Shown in pieces: positions 34,749 through 45,995 of a stretch of DNA of 64,000 nt (within the stretch, counting starts at the first letter, position 1; every line of letters begins with the position of its first letter). The notes under the pieces were generated by a model. It had not been told where the DNA came from. It did no database searches and worked only from the letters and a program-made list of their open reading frames with translations. The translations under genes and the position numbers were made by a program. The stretch comes from Batillaria attramentaria (lineage: Eukaryota > Mollusca > Gastropoda > Batillariidae), in the NCBI GenBank assembly GCA_018292915.2, contig JACVVK020000370.1:593501-657500 (forward strand), in the 5' to 3' direction.

Positions 34749-37700
34749 ATACTAGCAGTAGTAGTCATCCTACAGTTATCATTATTATTATAATTAGCTG
34801 TTATTCCCCATCAAGCTTTAGCGAAGGGTTGGTTGTGTCTTGGATCAAAATACGGCTTGCTTGATGGGGTTTAATGCTTTATCATCCTTTTTGGGCCAAT
34901 TTATGGTATATTTTAAACGTTTATCCGAGTAAAAAGTGACAGTCGACAGCGGCTGCACATAGCAGACGGACGAGTTTTGTACGTCGGCAGAGCACGACGC
35001 CGACAGAATAAAGTGCGCCATTTTATGCCGGCTAGATGGTGTCAATTCACTCATGAACTAAAACAACAACACAGGTTCTAAACTTCGACTAAAGACACAA
35101 ACAAACATGCAAACGCTTTCAAGGAAATGTAATTTGTGCGAGGTGAATGCGAAACCGATCAAGCACAGCTCAGTCACTTGCCACGGTCAACAAAATCAGT
35201 AAACAGCATACATGTCGGTGAGACGCCAGCTTCGACTGTACTTTTTGAGAACGGATTGTGATAAGTGTTGGTTAAAACTGTCCGAAATTTGAGTAAGGAG
35301 TGCTTGCTAGGTACAGGCTACTGTTGTTTTGTATTTGAACAACAAGTTTATGAAGTCGGAAACACCGATATGCTGAGTCAAAATGTTTCGTCGTCGATGG
35401 TGTTGACATATGGAGCGAGTTCTCACCGAAGAGTAGTAATATACTTGCTCATCGATGATGATTTTTTTTTTGCCCAAAAGTCTGTATCTTTGTTCTTTCT
35501 GTCTGAAAGAAAGAATCTTCTGGCATGGAACCATGCCTCATTGTCATGTGATGTCGTGCTCAGTGTCACATGATTTATCCAGTACTAGTACAATACGGAT
35601 ACTTATTCCACAGGAGAGATCAAAGAAAAAGAGGCCGCTATGGATGATAAGTATTCTTATTTTCAGTATTTTATTGTTTGCATTATTATTATTATATCTT
35701 TACTTCCAATCTACAGTGAGCGGCACTGTGCTGGACGCGAATCTGATGAACTACATGACCCAAATGCTACAACAAGCTAGCGGCACGGGCACCCAAACGG
35801 GCACGGGCACCCAAACGGGCACGGGCACCACGACTAACACGGGCCCGCCAACCACAGTTGCACCACCACCTCCCCCACCACCTCCGGCCAATCCATCGCA
35901 GACAGCTACCACTGCTCCAGCTCAAAACCAGGTCAACAACCTGTACCAGCAGATAATGACCATGATGAACAGGAACTCGCAGCCTCAGCCTTCTCAGCAG
36001 ATTCAGCAGACGACACCGCCGGCATCCGTTCCGATGAACCCTTTCTTGAACATGCTGATGCCCGCCGACAACGACGACTCTTCCACCGCCCACCACGCAA
36101 AGCTCTGTCCCCTTCAACCCTTGGGCGCAGCCGAGTAACACACAGAACACTCAAAACTCCAACACCAACACCAACCTTTGGGTGCAGCCGAGTAACACAC
36201 AGAACACTCAAAAACACAAACACCAACACCAACACCAACACCGCCACGCAAAACCAGGCCACAACGGTGTCAGGGTCGTTTAGACCCACCGCCTGGGAAC
36301 AGTACCGTCCTCACCCAGACCCCTGGAGCAAACCTGCCCCTACCCGCGCTCCAGCCGCGCCCAAGCCCAGGGCACCCTGACAACGGCTGAAATGATGCAG
36401 ACCTACGTACCCCTGCGCCTACAGGAGAGACTGATGAACGCTGGAAGAACAGGTTTCATCAAACCCACCCTGTATTTCGAAGAGCACGGCTGCGTTGACC
36501 CCAAGATGGCTCTCCCTCCGGGCACTCGCACCCCAGGTCTGACGCTGAGCTGCTCGTCCCAACAATCCCAGATGGTTTGCCAGCAGGTCGGGGCGGCACT
36601 TGGTGGCGGTGAGGCTGCGGGCGGCGGACTTAACATGAACTCGTTCGTCATGCAGATGATGCCGGGCTACAAGCGGCTGTTGGAGAAATGCCTGTCGCCC
36701 AACATCATGGACAAGATCAAGATGCAGCAGCAGATGATGATGATGAAGATGATGACCAGCATGTTCCAGAGGCCCTCAGCAAACTCCATGAACTCCATGT
36801 CCGGAGGTCAGACAGGCATGAACTCCATGTCCGGAGGTCAGACAGGCATGAACTCCATGATGTCTGGGGGTCAGACAGGCATGAACTCCATGATGTCCGG
36901 AGGTCAGACAGACATGAACTCCATGATGTCCGGGGGTCAGACAGACATGAACTCCATGATGTCCGGGGGTCAGACAGGCATGAACTCCATGATGTCCGGA
37001 GGTCAGACAGGCACGAACTCCATGATGTCCGGAGGTCAGACAGGCACGAACTCCATGATGGTACCGGTTCAGGCAACACCAACCCGCTAGATGCTCTCTT
37101 CGGAGCTACTGGTACTGCATCAGGATCAACCGGACAACCCACCTCAACTTCAAGTACGTCAGGTACCACACCCCAACCAGCCCCGGCAGGCGCGACTACT
37201 CAACCACCTGCATCGATGAGCGGACCTCTATCTAATGGACCAAGTCCTTGGGAAGCTATGTTCGTAGGTCAGACCGGCACGGTCCCTGGCAGGAAGAAGA
37301 GGCAAGCTAGTTTCGGCATCCAAAGCTTGTACGACTCTTTGTACAGACCCCACATGGTGCAAGGTCCTACGCTTCTGTCCGGAGCAGCCAGCATCCCTAC
37401 CGGCGCCAACCAGCAGAACTCAATCTCTTCCACTTCACAGCAGTCCACGTTCGGCTCGGCAGGTGCCCCACAGACAGGGTCCAACACAGGAGGCTCTCTT
37501 CTCCAATCAACCGGTGGGGTCCTTCCACAGGGCGCCGCCACGCCAAGCGTCTCCTCCAGCACAACCATGAACGCAGGCATGGGAACGTCTCCCTCCACGG
37601 GCGGCCTCATGAACATGATGAGCAACATGATGTCCGGAGCATCATCTCAAGGCGGTTCCTTGCCAGTTGGAGCAGCTTCACCCTCTTCTACCGGCGGAAT

Positions 37701-37967
37701 GTCAAGCTTCTTCGGGTCCATGTTCGGAGGTGCTGGAGCCGGGGCTGGCGCTGGTTCAGGCGCTGCTGCAGGTCCAGAGCCTGGTATCGAGATGTGCTCC
37801 AGCATCCTGCCCATGCTTCTCGCTAACGCTGGCGTGGAAGGACCGCTTGGATCGCCGGAAGCCATGGAGATGATGGCTGATGTCAGGAAGCAGATGTTGC
37901 CCATGCAGTGCCAGGAGTTCCCCATGATGAATTTCAGGATGTGCTGCCCCGGAACAGGTGAGATGAA

Positions 37968-38029
<62 letters not shown>

Positions 38030-38150
38030 TGTCTGTCTGTCTCTGTTTCTGTTTCTGTCAGTAGTAACGGCAGGTACGTGAAATTGCGATGTCACTAGTC
38101 GACTTTGCCAAAACCTCCACCGTAACAAAATAACTTAACAAAGGTTTATA

Positions 38151-38224
<74 letters not shown>

Positions 38225-38602
38225 GTTTGTGTCGCAATTGTAAGTTTGGAAAGGCTCCCTTCAGTTTTGCCATTGTGAATTTAAGTGTTTGAATTCAAGT
38301 GTTTGTGAATTTAAGTGTTTGTTGTTGCCATTATCTATCGCAATGAACGACGACAGCAAACGACAATTCCAAACGGAGAACAACCAGACCAGACGGATGT
38401 AATATAATTATGTATGAGGTATCAATCTAGAGATTCAAGACCTTCACGGTCAACATATATTTAATAAGTATGATGAGATCGTTTTAGCTTGTTTTGCGTT
38501 GAACAGTCCATTCAATACTTCTTTTTTGTCTGTTCTTTGCCAGTTACCCCACCGACGTTCCAAGACATGATGATGGCAGGCAGAAACGCAGGAGCAAAAT
38601 AA
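31925..38602 (+). CDS. Gene 2: secreted eight-cysteine protein with NSMMSGGQTG repeats (frame breaks present)
   Basis: Inferred exons are 31925-31988, 34213-34233, 34467-34487, 35717-37957 and 38544-38602, in total 2406 nt (about 801 codons). All joins are phase 1. The layout is a signal peptide, two near-identical microexons, a TGTQ/Pro/Gln-rich region, HGCVDP with C-x8-C, a very long insert (about 368 residues between cysteines 4 and 5) and a final CQE...MCCPGTG block. An RKKR site lies at 37296-37307. The large exon reads in frame 1, then 2, 0, 2 and back to 1, so four single-base shifts interrupt it (near 36061, 36211, 36370 and 37055), cancelling overall. These look like homopolymer errors or a decaying allele. 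Function unknown; extracellular structural role inferred. Confidence 0.7.
32571..32920. repeat. Tandem duplication, two units of about 175 bp
   Basis: Unit 1 at 32571-32749 and unit 2 at 32750-32920 share GAAGCRAACTTA, TTATGGCG, GAAACATAACATG-type sequence, AATATAGTTGGAAAA and TGTTCGTCTGTTACTGGTA. They differ by scattered changes and small gaps. In gene 2 intron 1. Confidence 0.75.
33160..33345 (-). mobile_element. tRNA-headed SINE fragment (SINE-D)
   Basis: On the minus strand, GGTGGTCTAGTGGTTAGGAG (box A) and CAGGTTCGAGTCCCAC (box B) are followed by GGGTACTCCGGGTTCC-type body sequence. Lies in gene 2 intron 1. Confidence 0.6.
33894..33962. repeat. (GT)n microsatellite in gene 2 intron 1
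   Basis: Pure GT repeat just before SINE-A copy 7. Confidence 0.95.
33985..34137 (+). mobile_element. SINE-A copy 7 (12-base internal deletion)
   Basis: Perfect 17-bp duplication CCCTGTACATGTCTCGG flanks it (33968-33984, 34138-34154). The copy lacks the ATCACCCGTATG part of the body. It lies in gene 2 intron 1 about 60 bases before microexon 2a. Confidence 0.85.
34213..34233 (+). CDS. Gene 2 microexon 2a (21 nt)
   Basis: TTTTGCAG precedes and GTAAGTATAG follows 21 bases reading GQQTMAQ in phase 1-1. Its near-copy lies 254 bases downstream with the same flanking intron sequence, showing a local tandem duplication. Confidence 0.7.
34467..34487 (+). CDS. Gene 2 microexon 2b (21 nt, duplicate of 2a)
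   Basis: TTACAG precedes and GTAAGTATAG follows 21 bases reading SQQPTAQ, differing from microexon 2a at a few bases. Because both are phase 1-1 and 21 nt, either or both can be included without changing the frame. Confidence 0.68.
35717..37957 (+). CDS. Gene 2 exon 4: large exon with linker, cysteine module and repeats
   Basis: CTACAG ends at 35716 and a GTGAGA donor starts at 37958. The start (MSGTVLDANLM) matches gene 3 exon 3 (GSGTVPAALFD). Next come GTGTQT repeats, a Pro run, YQQIMTMMNR (like YSQLMQMMRD of gene 3), and a duplicated QPSNTQNTQ segment. Then come HGCVDP, LSC-x8-C and EKCLSP. Eight NSM(M)SGGQTG/D units of 30-33 bases (36788-37060) follow, then RKKRQA, Gly/Ser/Thr-rich sequence and MCSSILP...MQCQEF...MCCPGTG. 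Gene 3 splits the same region over two exons, so an intron was lost here or gained there. The frame breaks fall in this exon. Confidence 0.72.
37973..38220. repeat. (GT)n then (CT)n in gene 2 last intron
   Basis: GT repeat starts 15 bases after the donor (37973-38029); a 70-base CT run lies at 38151-38220. Confidence 0.95.
38544..38602 (+). CDS. Gene 2 exon 5: short C-terminal exon
   Basis: CTTTGCCAG precedes a phase-1 block V-TPPTFQDMMMAGRNAGAK ending in TAA. It matches the position, phase and size of the last exons of genes 1 and 3. The preceding intron carries (GT)n and a long (CT)n array. Confidence 0.72.
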
Positions 38603-39617
38603 TTCCAATGAACATTGTCTCACCGTTACTTCCATGCCATGTTAGTTCGAGTGGGTGATAAGACCGAGGAGGTTACATGCACTTTCACGGAATCGTTTAC
38701 TGGGCACCGGAAAAGCGAAGCGGCGCAATCAAGAAAGGGAGAGCACTGTCGATCAATCATGGCACCGGAACTGACGCAACAGGGATGTCACAAATATCTA
38801 GAAGGTGGACTGGGGGTCTGTTACATCTTAAATTTATAGGTTCGATTTTTTGGGCCGAAAGAAGGAGACAGGGTAAAAATAATGTCCTGAATGTTTATAT
38901 GAAAAAAACACGTGTCGTTTATTTTGACAGTTGACATGTTTGGTGAACACCTGTCAAAGTGAAATGAACTTGACATGGGAGTTAGGGTCGTGACACCGAC
39001 TGTTACAGAATCTATGAAAGTGGAATGATTTTGCAACATGCAAGTGAAAGAAGGTGTTTTGAAGTTCCTTTGTGTTCTGTCTCAATATAATTTATGACGT
39101 ATGGTCAGCACAGTCAGGGTTTTTGTTTGTTTTGTTTTTTGTTTTTTCCATTTTTTTTTCCTTTATTTGAAATGGGACTTCATTTTCTTAGATTGAATTC
39201 TTTCTACACTTTAAAACTTTAAAAAGCAAAATTTTATTATAAACATGATCAGTTTCAGCATGAAGGTATTTATTAGCTTTTTAAAGGTTTCATTATAAGA
39301 TTTCTTAGGTGGTTTAGCCTTTTCGAAATCGTTGGGTTTTTGTTTTTGTTTTTAGTTCTTTTTTGTATGTGGCTTAAAACATAAGCATGTCACATCATTC
39401 CAGAGATATTTTAATGCAGAAAATATACTGACAGCCACTAAAAAGTGTTGCTTAGTATAATTATGCTAATTACATGTTGACTGACGGCAGCCCTCAAGCC
39501 TGTTTGTATATAAAAATGCAAAGAAACTTATTTATTATGCATTTCTTTTTAAATCCTTTTTCCGCACGCGGTAAACATAATGTCGGAGATTCTCATCTTC
39601 CGATCTGTACTTTTCGT

Positions 39618-39770
<153 letters not shown>

Positions 39771-39806
39771 GAAGTAGACTTTGTCTGTCACTTGAAGTAC
39801 TCGTGA

Positions 39807-39812
39807 AATAAA
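39807..39812 (+). other. Gene 2 candidate polyadenylation signal
   Basis: This is the first clear AATAAA I see after the gene 2 stop, about 1.2 kb downstream. A long (GT)n array at 39618-39768 lies between, so a nearer non-canonical signal is also possible. Confidence 0.25.
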
Positions 39813-40115
39813 ATTTTATACAAAATATCCCTGACTTTAGGTGAAAGAACATTGACCTGACACTCAATTTTAATTCGTTTATTGAATTACTCCATTCATC
39901 CATATTATATAACATATTATATATTTTTGAAAGAGAGATTAGTGTGTGTGCTTTTCTGGAGGAAAGCGGTTTAAAAGTTGTTATTTTCTGAGAAAAAAAT
40001 TCTATGAATTTTCTTTCTTTTGTGTTTCCTTGTCTATCTACCTGTTTCCAGTTGACATGAATGTATACCACCTGCGTTGCTTTGGCCGTGTGCTTAAGTA
40101 CCCAGTTAGAATCAG

Positions 40116-40184
<69 letters not shown>

Positions 40185-40602
40185 CTTACACTTTACGCTG
40201 TGCTAAGGTAAACAAAGGAAGGAAGTATACACAGCATCATCATCAACAACAACAACATCAACAACAACGAAGACAACAACAACAACAACAACAACATTAA
40301 TTCTTTCTATGCTAAGGTTCCCATTTGGGGCCTTCATGTTCACCACACTTGGCCGTAGAGGTCCAATTTAAGTGATCGCCAGCTTTCTATGTTTATTCTT
40401 AGGATCTGTATACAACGCTAGCGAAACGGGTTTCTAAAAGTCAAAGGGAAGCAACCATCTGCTTGTATGCCACTGTGCAAAACAAAACCTCTTAGCATGG
40501 AGAGGGTTAACAATAACAACAAGAGCAAACCAACAACATGTACAGCGACGACACTAACTTGTGAAAATCAGTGTGTGTTAAAGTGGTTCGAGATGAGGTT
40601 GA

Positions 40603-40764
40603 GGGGAGCGAATGGCAGAGCGTTGGACTTCTAATGCTCGGGTCGTGAGTTCGTATCACGGTTGGGGCTAAATATTTCTGCTGGCTATTTCATCGTTGCC
40701 CCGTCTTTGATATCACCTGTATGTGGTGGAAAAGGAGGTTAAAACCCCAAACACCCACCCGCCC
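40603..40764 (+). mobile_element. SINE-A copy 8
   Basis: Head partly deleted (lacks the GGTGGCC part) but the body is complete. Perfect 15-bp duplication TCGAGATGAGGTTGA at 40588-40602 and 40765-40779. Confidence 0.85.
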
Positions 40765-41295
40765 TCGAGATGAGGTTGAAGTTACAACACACGCGTTACA
40801 AAGCCTAGCTGATGTAACGGTAACAGTGTGTAACAAACCGAGGATCCGAATATTCAGTCTACGTGCCGGTGGTTATATCGTTTGCACGAACAAAACAGAA
40901 TGGTGCTACAGAAAATAACCATCTTCTGCTGCAGCTAAATTCGAGAACAAAATCACGAATTTTTCGCAAGGCATGGAGCAAAACATGCAGTCATGGCTTC
41001 AACGCTTCAGGCTTCACATGTTTCTGCTCGTGAAGGTAGGTTTAGATCAGATTTGGGATTTTTTTTAAAAAAATTTTCTTTTTCTTTTTTTTTTATTTTA
41101 TTTATTTTTATTTTTTTTTTTGGGGGGGGGGGGTATAGTATTACGGATGTTCGTTCGGGTAGCAAATGACATGTATTAATGACAATAAGGACATAGATTA
41201 TGTGAAGAAAAATAAAGATAGGTACCCATAATGAGAAAATGTTGAGCGATAAAAGTATAGAATGGTCGCATGAAATTATTATGAAACTAGTATCA

Positions 41296-41296
<1 letters not shown>

Positions 41297-41374
<78 letters not shown>

Positions 41375-41520
41375 TGTGTCTGTGTCTGTGTGTGTGTGTG
41401 TCTGTGTCTGTGTCTGTGTGTAAGAGAGAGACAGACAGAGACAGACAGAGACAGAGACATACAGACATACAGACATGCAGGCAGGCAGGCAGACAGCAGA
41501 GAGACAGACAGAGACAGACT
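41297..41520. repeat. (GT)n, (CTGTGT)n and (CAGA)n array
   Basis: GT repeats grade into TCTGTG and then CAGACAGA units. Confidence 0.9.
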
Positions 41521-42235
41521 GACAGAGATGAACCACTCCCAAAGGCACATTAACGGTCAAACGTTTTGTCCTCTCAGATTGTTTTCCTAGGCAGACTTGC
41601 TGAAATCCGTACGACCAGGAGCAGATAAATCAGGCTTGCACACAGAAAAAGTAGGTTACTTCCCTTGCTCGTCTCAGCCGTGTGCTATCCATCACACGTC
41701 TATCTGCATTTAGCTGTGTGAGGGCTCGAAATATATTTTACATGCGCGTGTTTATAAACGGAAACCATAAATACAGAAAATGAATTATGACAGTCTCTGG
41801 CTCTCTTGAAATAACTATATTCACATTGAGTGGACGGAGAAAATGCCAGCTGATGCCAACCTCAATGGTTTTTGTGTTGTTGTTTGTTGTTGTTGTTGTT
41901 GTTGTTTGTTTCTTTTTTTTCCGAATGAGGTGATGTTCCACTTATGTATGGAAGTAATTTTCTTAACTTTGCGGCATCTAGTATTTGAGAAAAACGACTC
42001 TTTGCACGCACCATGCCTTTTTTTTCTTTTTTTTTTCTTTTTTGATCGCTGGTTGCGAATTTCTTTAACTAAACCACACCAGTCGGTCGCTTTCGCTTAA
42101 AACTAGCGTTGGGGCAATACTACCGCGACGCAACGCTCTACGCTGTTTGTCATGTTATATCTTGATATAAGCTACAGTTTTGAAGCGAGGAGTTAAGCGC
42201 ATTCGATGAAAAGTTTTTACACAAGGTTGTTGTAT

Positions 42236-42268
<33 letters not shown>

Positions 42269-42667
42269 ACCTCCTCCCTACTGCTGGTCTTAAGTTGCAG
42301 ACCAAAGTCCGACAGGATTCAAGGCCACCGTGTATATGATGAATAATTTACGTCATACTTTGGGTACGCAAGTATCTTAGCATACATAAGTACCTTTGCA
42401 CTCATAATATTGGAAAATGGGACTGAATCATCGTGCTGCTAAGAACCCAAATGAGATTTCTTGCAAGTTTTCCCTCCCTTGCCGTGCGCCCCTGGTAAAT
42501 TTCACGTCAAGAATAATTATGTCACACGTTAGTCTAAACTGAAAGCAGAAGCTGTCGATGGACAGAAGTGAAAGGAAGTTGAAATAGTTATTACTCCGTA
42601 ATCTTCTAGTCGGGATGGAAACCACAACTGAAACCGGTAACAAGTTTCGCACAGTGTGCACAAGAAA

Positions 42668-42914
42668 GGTGGGTGGATGTTTGGGAGTTGAACGTCCTTT
42701 TCCACCACGTAAGGGTGGGTGGGTCGGTGGGTGTTTGGGGGTTTGTCCTTTTTCACCATATACGGGTGATATCAAAGACGGGGCAACGATGAAAAAGCCA
42801 GCACAAATATTTGGCCCCAGCCGGGATACGAACTCACGACCCGAGCATTAGAAGTCCAACGCTTTACCATTCGGCCACCCCGGCTCCCCCCACCACGTAA
42901 GGTTATCAAAGGGT
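42668..42914 (-). mobile_element. SINE-A copy 9, split by copy 10
   Basis: The 3' end of a minus-strand SINE-A (42668-42714) is interrupted by another complete copy and resumes with GGTTATCAAAG at 42901. The duplicated CCACCACGTAAGG is itself SINE-A sequence. Confidence 0.75.
42715..42889 (-). mobile_element. SINE-A copy 10, nested in copy 9
   Basis: Complete minus-strand copy bordered by a perfect 13-bp duplication CCACCACGTAAGG (42702-42714, 42890-42902). Confidence 0.85.
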
Positions 42915-43085
42915 GGGTGGTTGGATGCTTAAGAGTTTAGCATCTTTCTCCACCCACGTATGGACGGTATCAAAGACAGGGCAACGAAAAAAAAAAAAAG
43001 CACATTATTTGAATTTGACCCCAGCAAGGGATTTGATCTCACGATCCCAGCATTGAAAGTCCAACGCTCTACCGTTGTGTGCACA
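42915..43085 (-). mobile_element. SINE-A copy 11, diverged
   Basis: An older minus-strand copy with many changes (AGAGTTTAGCATC, ACGTATGGACGGTATC, GACCCCAGCAAGGG, box B-like GATCTCACGATCCC). It makes a three-SINE cluster with copies 9 and 10. Confidence 0.7.
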
Positions 43086-43550
43086 ACAGAAGGGCGGCGG
43101 GTCAGAAAGCGAGGTGTGGAACTGACAACTAAGTGGAGGGGAGACTGCATTGCATATTGTTTGATTGGTTGGTTTGTTGATTGGTTAATTGGTTGTTTGT
43201 GCCACTTAGACACCTACACAGTGACAGCGTCTCATAGGCCGACTCTTAACCAACAGAAGCCTTCACGTGGAGAGAATATTGAAAGTGTCGGCTGGTGTTG
43301 CGGCAACAATTTCCTTGTACAGCAAGCATTCATGGTGTATAGCTAAAGTTATTCACGGCTGATTTCCCGCTAGATGCCCAAGCTAGGTCTGACGTGTATT
43401 GGTAGAGCACACTAAATCCATGACGTCACTCCTGTTTATTTCATATGACGTCATAGCCATTCCGCGTTCTATAGCTCTGGAAGGTGGGTTGGACCCGGGT
43501 TCAGTTGGCAAGTGTAAACAGCCTCTATGAAAATCTGAATTTTCACCGGC

Positions 43551-44030
43551 CCCCGTAGTGTAGTGGTTAACGCTTCGGACCATGGACCGGGAGAGCCGGG
43601 TTCGAGTCCCAGCCGAGGCAAGCGGGATTTTTCCTACCTAGGTCGGCTCCTACCCAGAGCGGGCGTGCTATGTGCCCAATGGGGAGGCTGTTGCCATACA
43701 GCCGAGATTCACCCACTTCACGAATGCGACTTTGGGGGTGCTTCCCTTGGTATGACACGTCTTATGGTGTGGATGATTACACGGCCGGCACCGCAGGTGC
43801 CATAGTTCCCGGGCCTGGTTAATGCCGGGATATTTGTGATAGAAAGCGTGGAATGTGGCCCTGTCCCGCACTCCTAAACCACACGGACCTCCATAGCATC
43901 ATCTTACCATCTCATCTCCATCATCATGCATAATAAAAATTGCCCCAACTTCCGAGCCCTCCGTGGGTTCCACCCATGACCTGGGAGGAACACCACTGGA
44001 ACTGGCAAAGAATTGGGGCAGCAAAAAAAA
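43551..44030 (+). mobile_element. SINE-B copy 2
   Basis: Full-length, close to copy 1, with a flanking TGAATTTTCWC duplication (43537-43547 and 44034-44044 region). Confidence 0.82.
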
Positions 44031-45892
44031 AATTGAATTTTCTCAGGCTCGCTTAACCTGTAGACAGCAGTGTATTACATTCAGAGCTCCATGAACTATA
44101 AAGACAGACTATCTAGAGCGTACAGGCGTAGGCACAAGCACAACTGATCTAAACCTTAGGTTGGCCTCTGTGAAAATGGAATGATATATCAGAGTTGAAG
44201 GGTCATTCAGTCGTACACAACTATGATGAAGTGCCGTTCACAACGTACGCTGGGGGCTACGCGGAAGCGACCAAAACAAACCCAAACCGCCTTGTCTACA
44301 TTCACTCTGGACACAGCGTGAGTGATTCACGATTCTGTGAATGGACGTAAATTCCAGACACCGTGTAACATAACTCGTCAGTTCACTCTTATGAATCAGC
44401 ATCACCTGGCAAAACACTACACTGTTAATTGTCTCGACGTTTTCGACTGGTCATCACGCGACGACATAAGGACGATGACTTCACTAGTACTACAGCAATA
44501 TTTTTTTTTACAACAGAGCTCTTTCTGGGAGGAGGAAAAGAAAGACACGTGGCAACCCGGAAATGAAGGAAACAGCCAAACGGCGGAAGAAACAATGGCC
44601 CTTTGTTTGTTGCATGGCGGTGTTTGGGGATATGACGTCAGTTGTAGATGTTTCGGGAGTTGTGTCGGGACGCACGTTGGATGTTAGATGTCACGAGGAC
44701 TTATCTCATCGCTGGATTCAAACGACACTCTTGACGGTTGACACTGCCCTCAGAGAGAGAGAGGGCAAGGGTGGGGGGGGGGGGCGTATGAGAGAGAGAG
44801 GGGGGGGGGGGCGTGAGAGAGAGAGAGAGAGAGAGTTGTTGTTCTTGTCTGAACGCTGCTTTCCATCGTTAGAAACGGACCGAAGAGGAAAATCGCCTGG
44901 ACTAAATGACTGGTATCATTTTGCAGTTAAATCTGTTATACATATACAGAATAGAGTTATCAGTCTGTTCATGGTGTGTAACAGGCTTTTAAGAATCTTG
45001 TCCGTCTTAACACGGAAACGTGTTAAATCCACACACAAACACAGAGAGAGAGAGAGAGAGAGAGAGTGAAGTCAAGTTTATTTCCGACCCTCTCTGACCC
45101 TCTCCGACCATCCAGAGGCATGCGAGATTCAACAGAGATTCAAACTGTTCACTGAGTTCAACTGAAAATGACGAAAACGAAGTGAAATAAAAGTGGAAAA
45201 GGCGTGTGCTTTTGTTTCCATTACTATTGACTTTAACATATCATGAAACACACGTATCATTTATTTACAAATTTATCATTAACTTTGCTTCGCCGAAGTC
45301 TGTCTTCGGTATCACACCGGTGTGATGGTAATAACGTTAACACCACAGCCATCCATCCAGCAAACCATTTCTCTGAGTTCTCCTAAAATATTCACAACTC
45401 ATCACTTCTCAAATTTCTCATAGCAATCTTAAAGTTCTTTAAATGCCAGTGCCTTGGATGTTTTACTTACCTCCAGAGTCTGGTTGGTAAGGACTGGATG
45501 ATATCTTACATAACAGTGATATGTAACATGAACCTGACACCGTACGTAGAAGTGTCCACCCATACAGTAACCTGTGACCTCAGCAAGGTCTCTGGTCATA
45601 CGTGAAACTCGATCACCCTCATCAGGGCTGGTGTGCACACTGGATGACCACTATCCAGAAGAACGAGTAGTGTTCGGCATTATCTGGCGTGTAGAGGTGG
45701 GGTGAAATCGGCATGCACAATGCCCGAAAGAGCTAACGTTAAGACATTCCAATACTGCGCGAGAGTTCGAATTCACAAATTCCGTGCAATACATCCGTCA
45801 TACAGGTGGTGCAATGACGTAAAACAAAAACGCCACAAGCACTTTACTCTTCAGGTTTCCAAACAAGATTTCGAATCCAAAGTAACTCCGTC

Positions 45893-45995
45893 CAACGCCA
45901 AATTTAAATCCACATTCAATTACGATATTTAAAGTAAAACCACTGGTCCACAACCCCAAACGTACTTGGTAGGAATTGAGTTCCTGAATAAATGC
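45893..45995. repeat. R3 repeat copy 2 (partial)
   Basis: Has CACTGGTCCACAACCCCAAA and CTTGGTAGGAATTGAGTT, shared with the copies at 19080 and 56775. Confidence 0.5.

Larger units (their letters stand above)
34205..34795 (+). repeat. Tandem duplication carrying the gene 2 microexon
   Basis: Unit 1 (34205-34458) and unit 2 (34459-34795) align through the acceptor, microexon, donor, TAGCTTCAAWGTAGGCT, GTCAYAGGGG, a (TTG/TTTG)n run, (TCTG/CT)n, (TAG)n and a CATCCTACARTYATCATTAT end. The unit is about 250 bp, expanded in unit 2 by repeat growth. Confidence 0.75.

Noticed and set aside
36392..37090. A separate gene starting at 36392
   Set aside because: It is the middle frame of the gene 2 large exon; homology to gene 3 runs across the shifts on both sides.
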